Source: Hydractinia symbiolongicarpus (taxonomy: Eukaryota; Cnidaria; Hydrozoa; Anthoathecata; Hydractiniidae). Taken from it: a DNA stretch of 64,000 bases. The DNA lies in the NCBI RefSeq assembly GCF_029227915.1, contig NC_079875.1, positions 4,464,001 to 4,528,000 of the forward strand, written 5' to 3'. Shown one piece after another: positions 26,101 through 36,852 of this stretch. A program made the translations under genes and the position numbers. The stretch's first letter is position 1; the number at the start of each line of letters is the position of its first letter. Below the pieces are notes generated by a model. That model saw nothing but the letters and a program-made list of their open reading frames with translations. It had not been told where the DNA came from and did not search any database.

Positions 26101-29088
26101 CAATGATTCCATCCAATCAATCAAACACAGGTTTGTTCATACCATCGATGTACAGCAGTCAGAAGGAAACTGCTGAAAGCAAACCAACATTTTTTGTTCC
26201 TGCACAACCTACTGAGAGCACATATAATACTCCAACGTATCAACCACCAATGTTAAGTAATAATTGCCAGACACCACAACATGTTGCACCTGATACTTAT
26301 GGTGGTCAATTCAATCACAGCAAAGATATGTATCAAGTGCAAACTGGTGTGGATGAGCAAGGCAAAGGTATAAAAACTTTTTTCTGTATTTATGTTATTA
26401 TTTTAGGTAGGTTTCACTGGCTAATGTATTTTCTTTATATCTTCACAGTATTTATTTTTTTTCAAGGTATTTGGCAATGGATAAAGAATACAGTTAATAA
26501 AGACTGGTCAGAGGGAGCGCAAAATTTTAAAAAGCAAATTAAAAATGCTACGGATTCTGTTCTGACAACTCTTGATCCTGGAATGGAAGAATATTTAAGT
26601 AAGTTGTCAACATTTGCAAAAATTATAAAATTGCATTGCTACATATGTTCAATTGGTTTCTTAACTTTGCCTGTTACATTGTTTACAGAAAATACTCTTG
26701 GCTCGGCATTACTATTAGTCACAACTGCAAGCAGAATTTGTGTTTATTAAGCTTTGCACATATTTTTATAAGCAACCCAGTTGCAAAGGTCCTAAACCAT
26801 AAATTGGACTAAAGATTAAGCAATTTCATCCCTGAAACACTGTCCCCTCACTTAGCAAGTTTTCTTTCCTGATTGTGTCGATTTAATAAGATGCTGAGCA
26901 TGAATTAACTTACATATATATATATATAAGAAACCTGCGATGTTTGTTTGACTTTTAAGTTTTTCTTGTGATAGTTTTGATATAGTTGCAAACTTGCTTT
27001 GAACGAATGATTCAATAATTGTATATGATTCTCTTTCTTTAAACCGAGACGAACACAGTAATCCAAATTAATGAAGTTAATAAAATACGGTCTACGTTTT
27101 TAATGCTAATATTTTATCGATCTCTAAACCTTAACTGAATACCTATGCGGTCTAAGAAAATGTGTTTTTAACATGAAATTTACGTGAATTTAATAGTATT
27201 AATATTTCACATCAAAGTAATTTGTGCTTGTTTGATTTACAAAAACACATTTTTCTTTTCCAAAGGAAACTTGAAAGTCCTAAGTTTTTAAAACATATCC
27301 CTAAAAATAATTTTTTTAGTATAAATAACCTCACACTTTTCAAAAGCATCACTGCGACTATTATTCTTAGAATCCATAAATTTTCTGCATTTAGAGCCGG
27401 TCATTAACATTGGTGTTGCATCTCAAAACCTTTCAGTTTTATTTGGTGTCAAACAAGGCTTTAGCAATGCACATGGCATAGCTATCGTAAAAGGACAGCA
27501 TATAGTACAGGACAAGTCACCACTGTTGCCAGTTGGTTTCGAAGCAGGTATTAATGCTGTGAATGACATGCTGAATACGCTGAGCAATGTTAACTTTGAA
27601 TTTCCCGGTGAATATCTCCTACTGGCAACTCAAGTCTTCATCACAGAGCTAATCCCGAATCAGTAAGTATTGTTTTTAATGAATGATGAATGAATGATTT
27701 AATGAAGGATACCTTGGGTGGTTCTCTCTTTCTTGAACTCACAAGAGACTGGAAAATCATTTCCAGGACTTTCAATTTCACGTCGGTAATTGCCTATGCA
27801 AATGCCGAAAAGGTGGACAGAAAAAAACGTCATGCCGGCAATATTTGCCGACGCCAACAAATTTGATTAAAGAAAAAAGAAGCTGATTTCAGACTGAGAA
27901 AGGGTTTTTTTAGAAAAGGACAAAAATATTAATATGAGTATTATGAACGACTTTAAATCAAGTGTTCGTTTAATTCGATTGCTAGGTGTGATATCTATTC
28001 TCTTAGTCTTGTGGATTTTTTCGCCGACAAATGACTCGTGGTTAGTTATATCACATATTGCACTCCTTTGACAAGCGCTCTAATTTCATTGTTTTCTTTG
28101 ATACATGCATTTTTATTATAGATGGTCTGCAATGGTATGTGTAGGTTTAAAAGATCCTCAACGTAACTTTCTGCTGCATACTTTCTCACAACCAATCCCT
28201 CTTCCAACACAGTGTGTAACTATCGCATACAACCGCACTCTACAAAATGTAGCAGAACAGTTCGTTGGATATGACATCACGATTGATGAAGCTGTCAAAC
28301 TGTATATACCTTTCACAAACGATAAAGATTGGTGCTCTGCTCTTACAGGTGTGTTTTCACTCGCGGTGCACTAGTTTGATGTCAAAAATTTTCGCTTATT
28401 GACATCTTAACCGTAATTAAATTTATATACACGATTTTTTTTATTAGCAACTTAGGATGCCAATCAAAAATTATTGTAGTTTTTCGTTTTTTGAAGTTTA
28501 CCTTCTTTTGTTTTGAAAGCGTGTTTCTATTTTCACAAAAAGTATTTTTTTTTTGTTACTTAACATTTGTACAGAACTAAAGTTGCTAAATAATTTTCAA
28601 ACCCACTTATGAAAAAAAAAATCTTGATTCGCGAAAAATAAATCCTCTTAATCTGTTTTTATTTAAAAAAAAGGAATAAGCGAATTCGGAAAAAATTTTT
28701 TCGAGTTATTTAAATTTGATTAATCCACAAATGTAAATACTCTCGAATTTTATAAAATTTCACTCTAAAGTTTCTGATATTTAAAGTATGTTTCTTGATG
28801 TGAAAACGAAAAAGAAAATCTAAAGGAACTATACAATTTAAATGTTTTGTAACGGGAACAAAAATTATTTTCTTTATAGATATCCCATTAAAACACATCA
28901 TCTCAATTGCTTCTCAGTGCTTGGCGTCAGATTATAAACGATATGTCGCTTCAATAGAACCCACACCAGCGACACAAGAAAATTACGCCGTGACTTATGA
29001 TAATAATTATCAGCAACCACAAGTGACAGTGCCACCTATGGCGTCTCAACAACCACCAAACGCAGTGGTGTTTAATGGATTTGGTTAA
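23159..29088 (+). CDS. PRRC1: PRRC1 homologue (proline-rich coiled-coil protein 1)
   Basis: Six exons: 23159-23390, 25381-26367, 26467-26598, 27395-27662, 28122-28348 and 28880-29088. All borders are GT..AG, phases agree throughout, and the sum is 2055 bases (684 residues plus stop). The N-terminal 400 residues are low-complexity, rich in Ser, Asn, Gln and Pro (for example QQPYQQPNQY). A short amphipathic stretch follows with IWQWIKNTVNKDW and DSVLTTLDPGMEEYL, matching the PRRC1 signature before its C-terminal domain. From about residue 451 (PVINIGVASQN, LPVGFEAGINA, ATQVFITELIPNQW, HTFSQPIPLP, DWCSALTG) the protein follows the PRRC1 inosine-triphosphatase-like fold. Family knowledge: PRRC1 is a Golgi/ER-exit-site protein linked to PKA regulatory subunits and COPII dynamics. 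Human PRRC1 is about 445 residues, so the N-terminal part is longer here. The start is the first ATG of exon 1; a second ATG follows immediately. Confidence 0.9.
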
Positions 29089-30506
29089 ATTATTGATTGG
29101 AGTTTGTGTAAAGGAAATGTACAACTTTGAATTTGCAATCACGCAGTTTACTCCACCCGCGAATGTTCAGAAATAATCAATTTATTGGAACATAGATTGT
29201 TGCAACACGAAATTGATAGACTTAATAGGGAGGATTACCCCGTTGAAAAAAGAGAAAGTGTTGATTTGGTTCGCTGTTTCATTGATTTAACTTTTACGCC
29301 TTTCCCATATGTGTTTGACATTTTGCTACGAGTCTTCCATATTTGTTGACACTAGAATGTTTTTGTTTGTGTAGCCATGGTAACATGAAAAGTGAAGCAA
29401 AATTAACAGTCGTCTGGTGTTGGGTTCTTTTATTTTTTTACCTCAGCAAAGGATATATTTATATATAAATGTAATATTTATTTAAAAGCTGTTGATATAA
29501 ATACATCTGAAAAATTGAATTGTATTTTAGAGATCTAATTTAGAGTTATCCAAAAAATATTTGTCTTGCTCAGCCTACCATTGGTTCACGTTGTATTCTT
29601 AGAAATAAACCTATTTCTGGTTATCGCTAAGCGCAGTGTTACCTCTAGATACTCTGGATGCCGGTGTTAATTCCTTCTTCGCATAAACGTAGCAGATCCT
29701 CGATTCCTATAGTCTATTTTACCAAAGTATATTTTAAAACTATGTATATCTTTTGTATTAAAATTGACTGGAATTCATGGACGTTGCTATATTATTAGGG
29801 ACGGATGTCAAGTTTAGCTTTCAAATATGGAAAACATAATCCAGAGATAATTGCAATCCTAAAACATTTTACACCTCCTTGATAAAACTCTTCAAAATTG
29901 CGTAAGGGAGCTGAAAAGCATCTGTTTATGGTGTATGCTTTCATGAAAACAAACCAAAAACAGCGTTAACTAATGTTGATATTTACACATGAGAAGGCAC
30001 ATATTATACCAAAAAGAAGAACATGCTGAGAAGGCACTCAGCCTGATTTTTTTTATTGATTTCCGCCGGCGAAGGCGGAATCTTTAATATCGCCTGGGAA
30101 GATAAAGAGAGAGAGACATAGGGACAGCCCCGAGCCTGGACGCCTAAAACTTATCCAGGCTAAAGCTTAAATCCTCGTTTTGACAGATTTTTTTCTGATA
30201 ACGAGGCTAAAATGAGTTTTAACCAATAAGAATCCTAACAGTGCAACAAATTGTTTTATTATCCAATGAACATTACTTTATTCTAAAGTTTATAATCGAA
30301 AGTTAAAGCTCGTGCAGTGTAGCATAATGAAGATCGTCTTATAATGCGCCATCTTTGATGTTATATAATTACGTCATTTCCTTCTGTAATACAATTTTGT
30401 AAGCACGTAGCTATATTCACCAGAACTAATTAATTATCAATGAATTTTAATTTAAAGAGGAATTTTTGAGGCTGGATATTTTTGGTAAAAGATAATGTAT
30501 TATAGC

Positions 30507-30540
30507 TATAAAATCGTGACATGTATGTCACGATTTTATA
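30507..30540. repeat. Perfect hairpin, 16-bp arms, 2-base loop
   Basis: TATAAAATCGTGACAT and its exact complement are separated by GT. Confidence 0.9.
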
Positions 30541-30635
30541 TCTTTTTTCAGATTATTGCTAATGGCGGAAATCTTTAAGCCGCAGGGCTTCTTGTTTACT
30601 ATTGGTCACAGTGTACTAGTTATACTAGAAATACA

Positions 30636-30680
30636 ATTACCATTGGGTACAGTGTACTAGACACTGTACCCAATGGTAAT
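30636..30680. repeat. Perfect hairpin, 20-bp arms, 5-base spacer
   Basis: The arm ATTACCATTGGGTACAGTGT is repeated exactly in inverted orientation around ACTAG. A looser repeat of the spacer (GTGTACTAGTTATACTAG) lies just to the left. Confidence 0.9.
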
Positions 30681-31317
30681 AGTATTTCGACATTGAGACA
30701 GCTAACAAGCTCTGGAGACGAGGTTTAAGACACTTAATAATAATAGTAATAATATTTGAAATGGCTCAGAAAATCACAAAAAATGTAGATTTTTTTCAAA
30801 TAGATAAATAGCCGGCTATTTGATGACCTGCTGTATTAATCATCGGACCATATCTAACTAAAAACTGAATGGCAGGTATCTCATAAAATCATTTGGTCAA
30901 GCGCCTGATACATCATTGAGAAAAAGTCCTGGAAACGAAGTTGCCCATTTTTGCTTTCTATGGTATCTGATTTGCCTTAAGTTATCTTCTGTAACATTAT
31001 TTTAAAAGGTAGGCACTATAACCAGGGCTCAAGTCGGAGGTCTTATACAAAATAATTATAGCGAGTTAACCTGATGGTCTCGATAGTCCAATAATCGAGT
31101 AAAATTGTTTTGAACGCCCTGCAAAAATATCAAAACACTATAAGTCACATAAATAAAACACTTAATTTTTTTTGGAAATTGGTTTCATTTTGAAAATTTC
31201 GTACGTTTTTAATTTCTGCTGATTTTAAAAAAATCCTATCGAAATTTATTGGTGATTAACATACTTTTATTCGTGCATCAAACTGATGATCAAAAAATAC
31301 ATTTGAAGAAATAAGGC

Positions 31318-31320
<3 letters not shown>

Positions 31321-31399
<79 letters not shown>
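31321..31399. repeat. (TA)n microsatellite
   Basis: About 39 uninterrupted TA dinucleotides inside the left part of the MULE. Confidence 0.97.
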
Positions 31400-31402
<3 letters not shown>

Positions 31403-31488
31403 TGCTTGACACAACATATAAAACCACAAGATATTCTATTCCATTATCTTTTTATCGTAAAAATAAACGTCAAATATATGGTTGTAGG

Positions 31489-31659
31489 ATCATTTGCTGT
31501 TCTGGACGAGACCAACGACGCAATAAATGAAGCTTTGACTATCATTAACTTTTGGAACTCTGACTGGAAACCGCGCTGCTTCATAGTTGACAATTGCGAG
31601 GAACATGGCAAAACGTGTCGCCATTCTTGCTATGTTGATATTTGGCTGGCGGTTTAAAC
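31489..31659 (+). pseudogene. MULE transposase fragment (DDE domain, broken)
   Basis: After an AG acceptor at 31487-31488 the frame reads SFAVLDETNDAINEAL, then FWNSDWKPRCFIVDNCEE. This fits the conserved centre of MULE transposases seen in invertebrates, where W-x-P..F-M-V-D-x-CEEE contains one of the catalytic acidic positions. The sequence then loses similarity and stops at TAA (31657-31659), so the FPG and CDFH motifs that normally follow are gone. It supports the MULE assignment made from the 9-bp flanks. No upstream part of the transposase is recognisable between the left terminus and this exon. Confidence 0.6.
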
Positions 31660-31702
31660 CAGCAAATTACGGCATTAGATAGATAATACTTGGCTTTCGT
31701 GT

Positions 31703-33286
31703 CATGAAGTATGTTTTTATTCTATATGTGTGAAAATCAGTGTGTTATTCCCTCTCGCTTTCCCCATCATACATTGAACAATCAAATTGGTTTAGTTTCA
31801 GTTTGTTCGAGCGAACATGTTGTTGTAGTTTGCTCTGGTTATCTACCAATATGTAAGTGTTGATATTGGCAATTTGTGTTTCGTTATTTTAAAAACCTAA
31901 CTGAATAATGAGTTGATTTCTACCGTCATTGGAGTTTTCGGCGGCTCTCTGGAGGCTAAATCATGCTTGTAATTGGAATATGAACTTTTTTTAGAAGTAC
32001 GAAGGAAATACCATCATTGATATAAACTGTGTTTTTTTTTATAAGCGTAACTTTCTTTATATAAGAGCAACTTTCTGCCCCCTTTAGCCACTCTATTATA
32101 ATAGGGAAACTTGATATACACCGTTATAAAACACAACATCACAAAACCCTTAATAAAAAGATACTGGGAACTAACTTGTTCCGTCATTTTATGAAGAAGT
32201 GTAACGAACAAAGGTACCGTTAATTCTGAAACACAAAATGCAACAACGTCGTGACATGAGCTACAATATACCAACTCTCTCAAAAAGAAGAGAAATCCAT
32301 ATCACCATAGCAACTCATTGTACTCATAATATGAAAAAATATTTACAATTCGTCGAATCGAACGACATTTAATAACGGCCTGTTACCACAGTCATTCAAC
32401 AACATACGTAATTATGTGCCCAAATCAACTTCTAAACGACACTTGACACCTAAACTGTTTTTCAAACCAACTAAAATTCATATTACCATAGCAACAATAT
32501 GCACCTACATTGTGCCTCAAAATATTAAAAAAATATATACTGTAGAACGGCCTGTTGACACAAATCTTCAACAAAACGTAACGCATGGACACCTTTAGCC
32601 GTGTCCAACTCTGAAATTAGCTGTACTAAAATCCTAAATTGTGTTTTACTTATAAAAGAGACCTGAGTACAAAGTTGCAACCGGTGTCTTGAATTGATTA
32701 TAACCCATATCGCTATGGCAACAACTAATACTCACATTGCGCTTTTGAAAAACACGAACAACAGTCAACAACAGCCCGTTTAAACGGCCTTCGGCTATAT
32801 ATGGATGCACATGTCTTATAATCGACCTCTTTTCACTCGAGTAGCTGTCGTAGCAAGATATACATACGCAAGATATAAATACGCATCATGAATCAAAACG
32901 AACCTTTGAATTTGTTTCAGTTGCACGGCAATAAGAACGGTAAGTTGAAAAAAAATTGTTTTAACTAACTAATGAGAATACCTAAATCAAGGTATGGCCC
33001 ACTATCACGAGGAGTTATTGATTAGTCCGTGCTAGGACGGGGCCGAAAACTCCAATGACGGTAGAAATCAACTGATGATCTCATTATTCAGTTAGTTTTT
33101 TAAAAGAACGAAACACATATTGCCAATATCAACACTTATATATTGGTAGATAACCAGAGCAAACTACAACAACATGTTCGCTCGAACAAACTTAAACTAA
33201 ACCAATTTGATTGTTCAATGTACGATGGGGAAAGCGAGAGGGAATAACACACTGATTTTCACACATCATTTTTTAACTTCATGTAT
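31703..33286. repeat. Nested foldback with about 240-bp inverted arms
   Basis: The arm at 31703-31942 (CATGAAGT..., GTGTGAAAATCAGTGTGTTA..., ending TTTTCGGC) is repeated inverted at 33042-33286, about 95% alike with small indels. The 1.1-kb centre holds three diverged copies of a 180-230-bp tandem unit (landmarks CATATCACCATAGCAAC at 32299, 32479 and 32707) and a TATA-like site with a short possible first exon. It is either a foldback inserted in the MULE or part of the MULE's own structure. Confidence 0.75.
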
Positions 33287-33499
33287 TTTTATGTTTTTCA
33301 CGTTTGCATTTCCTTCTTCTTGAGATGGGTTCGAGCTTATCGGATTGGTTTTTTTAGAAGTGATTGTTAATACTAACAATGCTGTAGAAATACAAAGAAA
33401 GGATTTTAAGCACAAGTATTTGAAACAATTTAAAGACACTTCGTTGAGTGGAATGTTAACTGTATTTGTCGAACAAGTCTTGCCAGACAAATTTAAAAG
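32888..33499 (+). CDS. Possible N-terminal exons of a MULE-encoded protein
   Basis: The first exon (32888-32942) reads MNQNEPLNLFQLHGNKN and ends in phase 1 at a G|GTAAGT donor. A TATATATGG box lies about 90 bases upstream (near 32800). The second exon starts after TTTTTTAG (33358) and continues in phase as EVIVNTNNAVEIQRKDFKHK, then LKQFKDTSLSGMLTVF and VEQVLPDKFK, up to an AG|GTTTGT donor. The function is unknown to me. A copy of the second exon is found inverted inside the 36603-36852 miniature element, which shows that it belongs to this transposon family rather than to the host. No third exon could be traced. Confidence 0.4.
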
Positions 33500-33939
33500 G
33501 TTTGTTAACTTAAATATCATTTTTATTTAAGTTAACAATAATAAATATTATTTTTGTTATTATTGAACTTATACCAAGATATTATTTGATAATTCGTCTT
33601 ATTTAGCTACATCAAAGATAACCTTGTATCGAGTGAGTATTATCGATTGTAAACGAAATTGCAAGACACAACTCCACTTCCTTCTCGAAAGGCTATTCGC
33701 AAGAGAAAAAATATACAGAATATAAGCACATTACCAAAAATCACCATACTATATACAAAAAATAGAAACATGCGCAATGCGCAATCCTAACTTCAACATC
33801 GAGGATACGACTGTCATAACGCAGTGGCTTAAGAACAGACCAAAATGGGTGGTCCACCATGTGTGTAAGGATATGGAAGCCTTTTTAACTATCACTTCGG
33901 ACTTTATTTAGACTGCACAAATAACAGAAGGGAAACTTT

Positions 33940-34431
33940 CGATGTTGTTTCTTCAATCGAAGAACATGGCATAACAAATAACGAGGTGTTAACTGACGAA
34001 TCTATTAACTTGGCACAGCAACATCTTGCAGCACATTTGCCCAATACGATGGCTTCTTCGACACGTGTTTCGGTATCCCTAAATGTGATGAATTAGTTGG
34101 GTCAAATAAGCCTTTTATAAAAATCCTGCACACTATAAAAATCATACCAATTCATGTAGTGCTTATGACACCCAGCGTTGCGTGACAAATAGCATTATTC
34201 TGCCATACAGCAAATCTGGAGATAAGGGTAGAGAAATGTTCCGTCCAGCAACAAAAAAATTCTGTGGATTGTGGACTATACGCAATTGCGTTTGCAACAG
34301 TTCTTGCTTTGGGGGGTGGTCCAACTAAAGTAGTTTACGATCGTAAAAGATTGCGTCCGCATCCACGTATGTGTTTGTATCAAGAAAAAATGCTTCCTTT
34401 TCCTAAAGAAACCACTGTTGTAAAAATTTGA
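33940..34431 (+). pseudogene. Ulp1/SENP-like cysteine protease domain of the MULE, frameshifted
   Basis: Pieces of a C-terminal Ulp1-type (SUMO/NEDD8 protease clan) domain appear in different frames. LTDESINLAQQHL is near 34000, GFFDTCFGIPKCDE near 34050, and the best part is VQQQKNSVDCGLYAIAFA near 34241-34294. This last piece holds the oxyanion-hole Gln and the nucleophile Cys in the D-C-G context. It is followed by YDRKRLRPHPRMC and MLPFPKE, ending at TGA (34429-34431). A TGA stop near 34181 and frame changes near 34050-34160 break the gene. Ulp1 domains joined to MULE transposases are known from plants and animals, so the protein is assigned to the element and not to the host. Confidence 0.65.
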
Positions 34432-34928
34432 GCATTCGGCCATGTCATTTGCGTTTTCTTCGTCGTGTACGGCATGCGACAATTGCAGTACAACTCAATA
34501 GCCCAAATTTTGATTTCGCATGTTAAAGATCTCAATGTTTTTTCTATTTGATGTAGAAAATGCCTCGCAGATTCTCAAATTCGGCAAAGTACCAAAATGT
34601 TTTACGGTATTTGAAAATACACTGATAAATTCTTAACAAACAAAAATTATCAAAATGTCATAATGTCACAATAATACTAATTCCCAATTAGATTGTTGTA
34701 CTTTTTGAAAAAACGAAAATAATTGACGCATTATTAAAAACGCATGCGTCATAAAAATGTACAATGTTATATCTTTTCTCATAGATTTTTTGTGATTGTG
34801 ATAAAAAGAATTTTAAGTGGACTTTCTCTATCCCGAACTTGTAAGAGGCGGGAAAAGGGCGGAAAATTAGTTTGGGACATAAAAGTTAAAGATAAAAAGA
34901 GAACATTGATAGGACAAGCTAATTCTAC

Positions 34929-35406
34929 CGGTAATTCCCATGTGATAGTTGTAGAAAACATCCACTAAGCCATCTTTTAACATACTGTCCACCAGGTTAA
35001 CGTTACCAAAACGCATGCCATCTCTCATGTGGACGCAGTGTGGTGCCTAAAACATAATTCATAAAGCTTTCTTCACCTTATAAATATTACTTCTTAATAG
35101 TTTATGTTTAAAACAAAATAAATCTAAATATTTTTAGACTCATATAACGTGCATAACGTGCATAATCACAACACATGCATCCCCACATTTCAGCGTTTGG
35201 TAACCATTAACAACTGCTTTAAGTCCAGAACCGCAGAGAAAACCAACTGATAAAACCAACCAATGTTATGGCAAAAAAAGTTAATTGAAAATGTGCAACA
35301 AAGCATGCTAAGAACAACATACTTTTTAGGGTGCGAAACAACCATTAAACTTTCCAACTAGTGTGCGGTACACATCAACAATAACTACATCATTGCATGT
35401 TGCCAT
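34929..35406 (-). pseudogene. Acetyl-CoA acetyltransferase (cytosolic thiolase, ACAT2-like) 5' exons, broken
   Basis: Three blocks on the minus strand match the thiolase N-terminal half in order. Exon A (35406 downwards) reads MATCNDVVIVDVYRTLVGKF, then NGCFAP followed by a TAA stop. Exon B (35246-35158) starts after TTTTATCAG and reads GFLCGSGLKAVVNGYQTLKC with GDACVV; it includes the CGSG motif with the acyl-carrying Cys, but the following AGG..E motif is lost. Exon C (35046-34929) starts after GTTTTAG and reads [25 protein letters not shown] and NYHMGIT, ending at G|GTAGAA in phase 1. Family knowledge: these enzymes join two acetyl-CoA to acetoacetyl-CoA. The stop, the missing segment between A and B, and the absence of all C-terminal exons make this a truncated pseudogene. 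Retained splice sites point to capture as DNA, not as a retrocopy. Confidence 0.75.
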
Positions 35407-35558
35407 TTTACTGAAAACAATCTTTTATTGTAATCTTATTGTAAAAGGTGTTCAATACACAAAGGAATGAAAGCAAATAAGAACACAAGTTTTTATACGA
35501 CATGTTTTGGTGCAACAGATGGATATCAACTATACATAACTGCACTATGTTAAGATAA

Positions 35559-35603
35559 TCAAGTGAAGCCAACTTGTAAACAAGGATATGGCTAAACCAT
35601 CAT
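35559..35603 (-). promoter_or_regulatory. Candidate SECIS element for the GPX gene
   Basis: About 320 bases past the GPX stop, on the same strand. It has ATGAT, then GGTTTAGCCA pairing with TGGCTTCACT (two mismatches in the middle), and TTGAT on the 3' side. This gives the paired UGA/GA core of a SECIS. The apical segment reads TATCCTTGTTTACAAGT. CC stands about 13 bases after the core, where most SECIS have AA; a CC variant is known for some selenoprotein mRNAs. CTTG/CAAG could add a small top stem (type II). It is the best of only three ATGA sites in the 700 bases downstream. Confidence 0.42.
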
Positions 35604-35919
35604 TAAATATCACCAACACCAAATGCAACTTATATAATAAATAATTTTAAGGACATGAAAATATATATATGTATATCTATTTCAATATAGTGCAATAATA
35701 AAAAAATTGTAAAACATGTGAAGAAAAAAAATTCAAACATGAACCTTTTAAAATTGAGAAGCTACGATTTAAAAGGCAATTTCCTCACACCCAAATATAT
35801 GTTATTTTATATGAAAAAAATTAAATTAATTACTAAATAAAGAAGTAACTTTAAATAATTAACTATATAGCTAATACCATAAATCAAAAACTAAGAAAAA
35901 AAATAATAAAACATTAAAT

Positions 35920-36438
35920 TTATTTTTTAAGTTCTTTTTCAATGTCTTTAACGCAAGACAGTGGCTTTGTCGTAGGCGCATACCGTTTAACAGGAACTCC
36001 ATTCTTATCACAAAGGAATTTGGTAAAATTCCATTTAATGTTGCTTCCAAAAGTACCTTTCTGTTTCAACTTGAGAAATTGATATAATGGATGAGCTTGT
36101 GCGCCATTTACATTAATTTTAGAAAACAAATCATATTCAGCACCTCTTTCCATGGCAAATGCTTTGATTTCCTCATTTGAGCCAGGCTCTTGCTTTCCAA
36201 ACTGATTACATGGAAAAGCTAAAATCCGAAGACCTTCCCCAGCATGACTTTTGTGCAGTTGAGCCAGCTGAGCATAGTTCTCCTTAGTTAAACCTCATTG
36301 ACTTGCGACATTAACAATATAGGTTACATAGCCTTTGTATTTTGACAACTCCACTTTTTCACCATTTATGTCCAGAGTATTGAAATCCAAAATGGAACTA
36401 GCTGTGGCTGGATCTGGATTATCAGATGCTTCTGCCAT
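35920..36438 (-). CDS. GPX4: GPX4-like glutathione peroxidase, selenoprotein (in-frame TGA = Sec48)
   Basis: 172 residues in one exon, from ATG at 36438 ([10 protein letters not shown]) to TAA at 35920-35922. The only internal stop is TGA at 36295-36297, exactly where GPX enzymes carry selenocysteine: [19 protein letters not shown]. The other catalytic-tetrad residues are present: Gln83 in [13 protein letters not shown], and Trp136 and Asn137 in NIKWNFTKF. Length and spacing match the short cytosolic GPX4 form, without the oligomerisation loop of GPX1. Family role: reduction of lipid and other hydroperoxides with glutathione. The frame is otherwise intact and well conserved, so the gene is probably functional, provided that a SECIS exists in its 3' UTR (candidate at 35559-35603). 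It lies between the outer ends of the MULE. Automatic annotation will usually split it at the TGA and keep only the C-terminal 77 residues. Confidence 0.92.
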
Positions 36439-36602
36439 TTTTGTGTATTCCTATCACAAAATTAAAATGAGTACTAGCGGTAACCGGGGAGTTACAAATT
36501 CAGTAAGTTGGGGAGTCTACCATTTTAATTTTTGTAAAATTCTCCGTCGCCGAAACACCGGAAAAATATCTCAAAAACGAAAAGCGCAGCGGTATAATAT
36601 AA

Positions 36603-36852
36603 GGTAGACACTATAACCAGGGGTCAAGTCGGAGGTCTTATACAAAAAATAACTTGAAACTTTTAAACTTGTCTCGCAAGAATTGTTCGACAAGTACAGT
36701 TAACATTCCACTCAACGAAGTGTCTTTAAATTGTTTCAAATACTTGTGCTTAAATATATACTCGCTTATTGGACTATCGAGACCATCAGGTTAACTCGCT
36801 ATAATTATTTTGTATAAGACCTCCGACTTGAGCCCTGGTTATAGTGCCTACC
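36603..36852. mobile_element. Miniature derivative of the MULE (forms its right end)
   Basis: The left end GGTAGACACTATAACC and the right end (GGTAGGCACTATAACC inverted) share about 45 bp of inverted repeat. The right side matches the 31008 terminus over about 87 bp. Between them, in minus orientation, is a piece that codes for KHKYLKQFKDTSLSGMLTV, nearly the same as the exon at 33358-33499. It is therefore an internal-deletion derivative of the same family. The 9 bases flanking its left end (ATAATATAA) do not equal those on its right (ATTTTAAAA). Confidence 0.75.

Larger units (their letters stand above)
29089..31007. other. PRRC1 3' region and intergenic spacer
   Basis: No further exon is visible. 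Possible polyadenylation signals for PRRC1 (AATAAA) occur near 29604. Hairpins with perfect arms lie at 30507-30540 and 30636-30680. Dispersed motif copies are at 30711 and 30926. A short TTCCGCC/GGCGGAA hairpin is at 30060-30080. Confidence 0.5.

Noticed and set aside
34744-34968. 74-codon plus frame (ends VIVVENIH)
   Set aside because: Lies opposite the thiolase exon on the minus strand, which explains the lack of stops in part of it.
35341-35406. Second candidate SECIS at the ATGATG near 35390 (minus)
   Set aside because: No helix with a GA partner at the right distance, and the ATGATG is part of the thiolase first exon.
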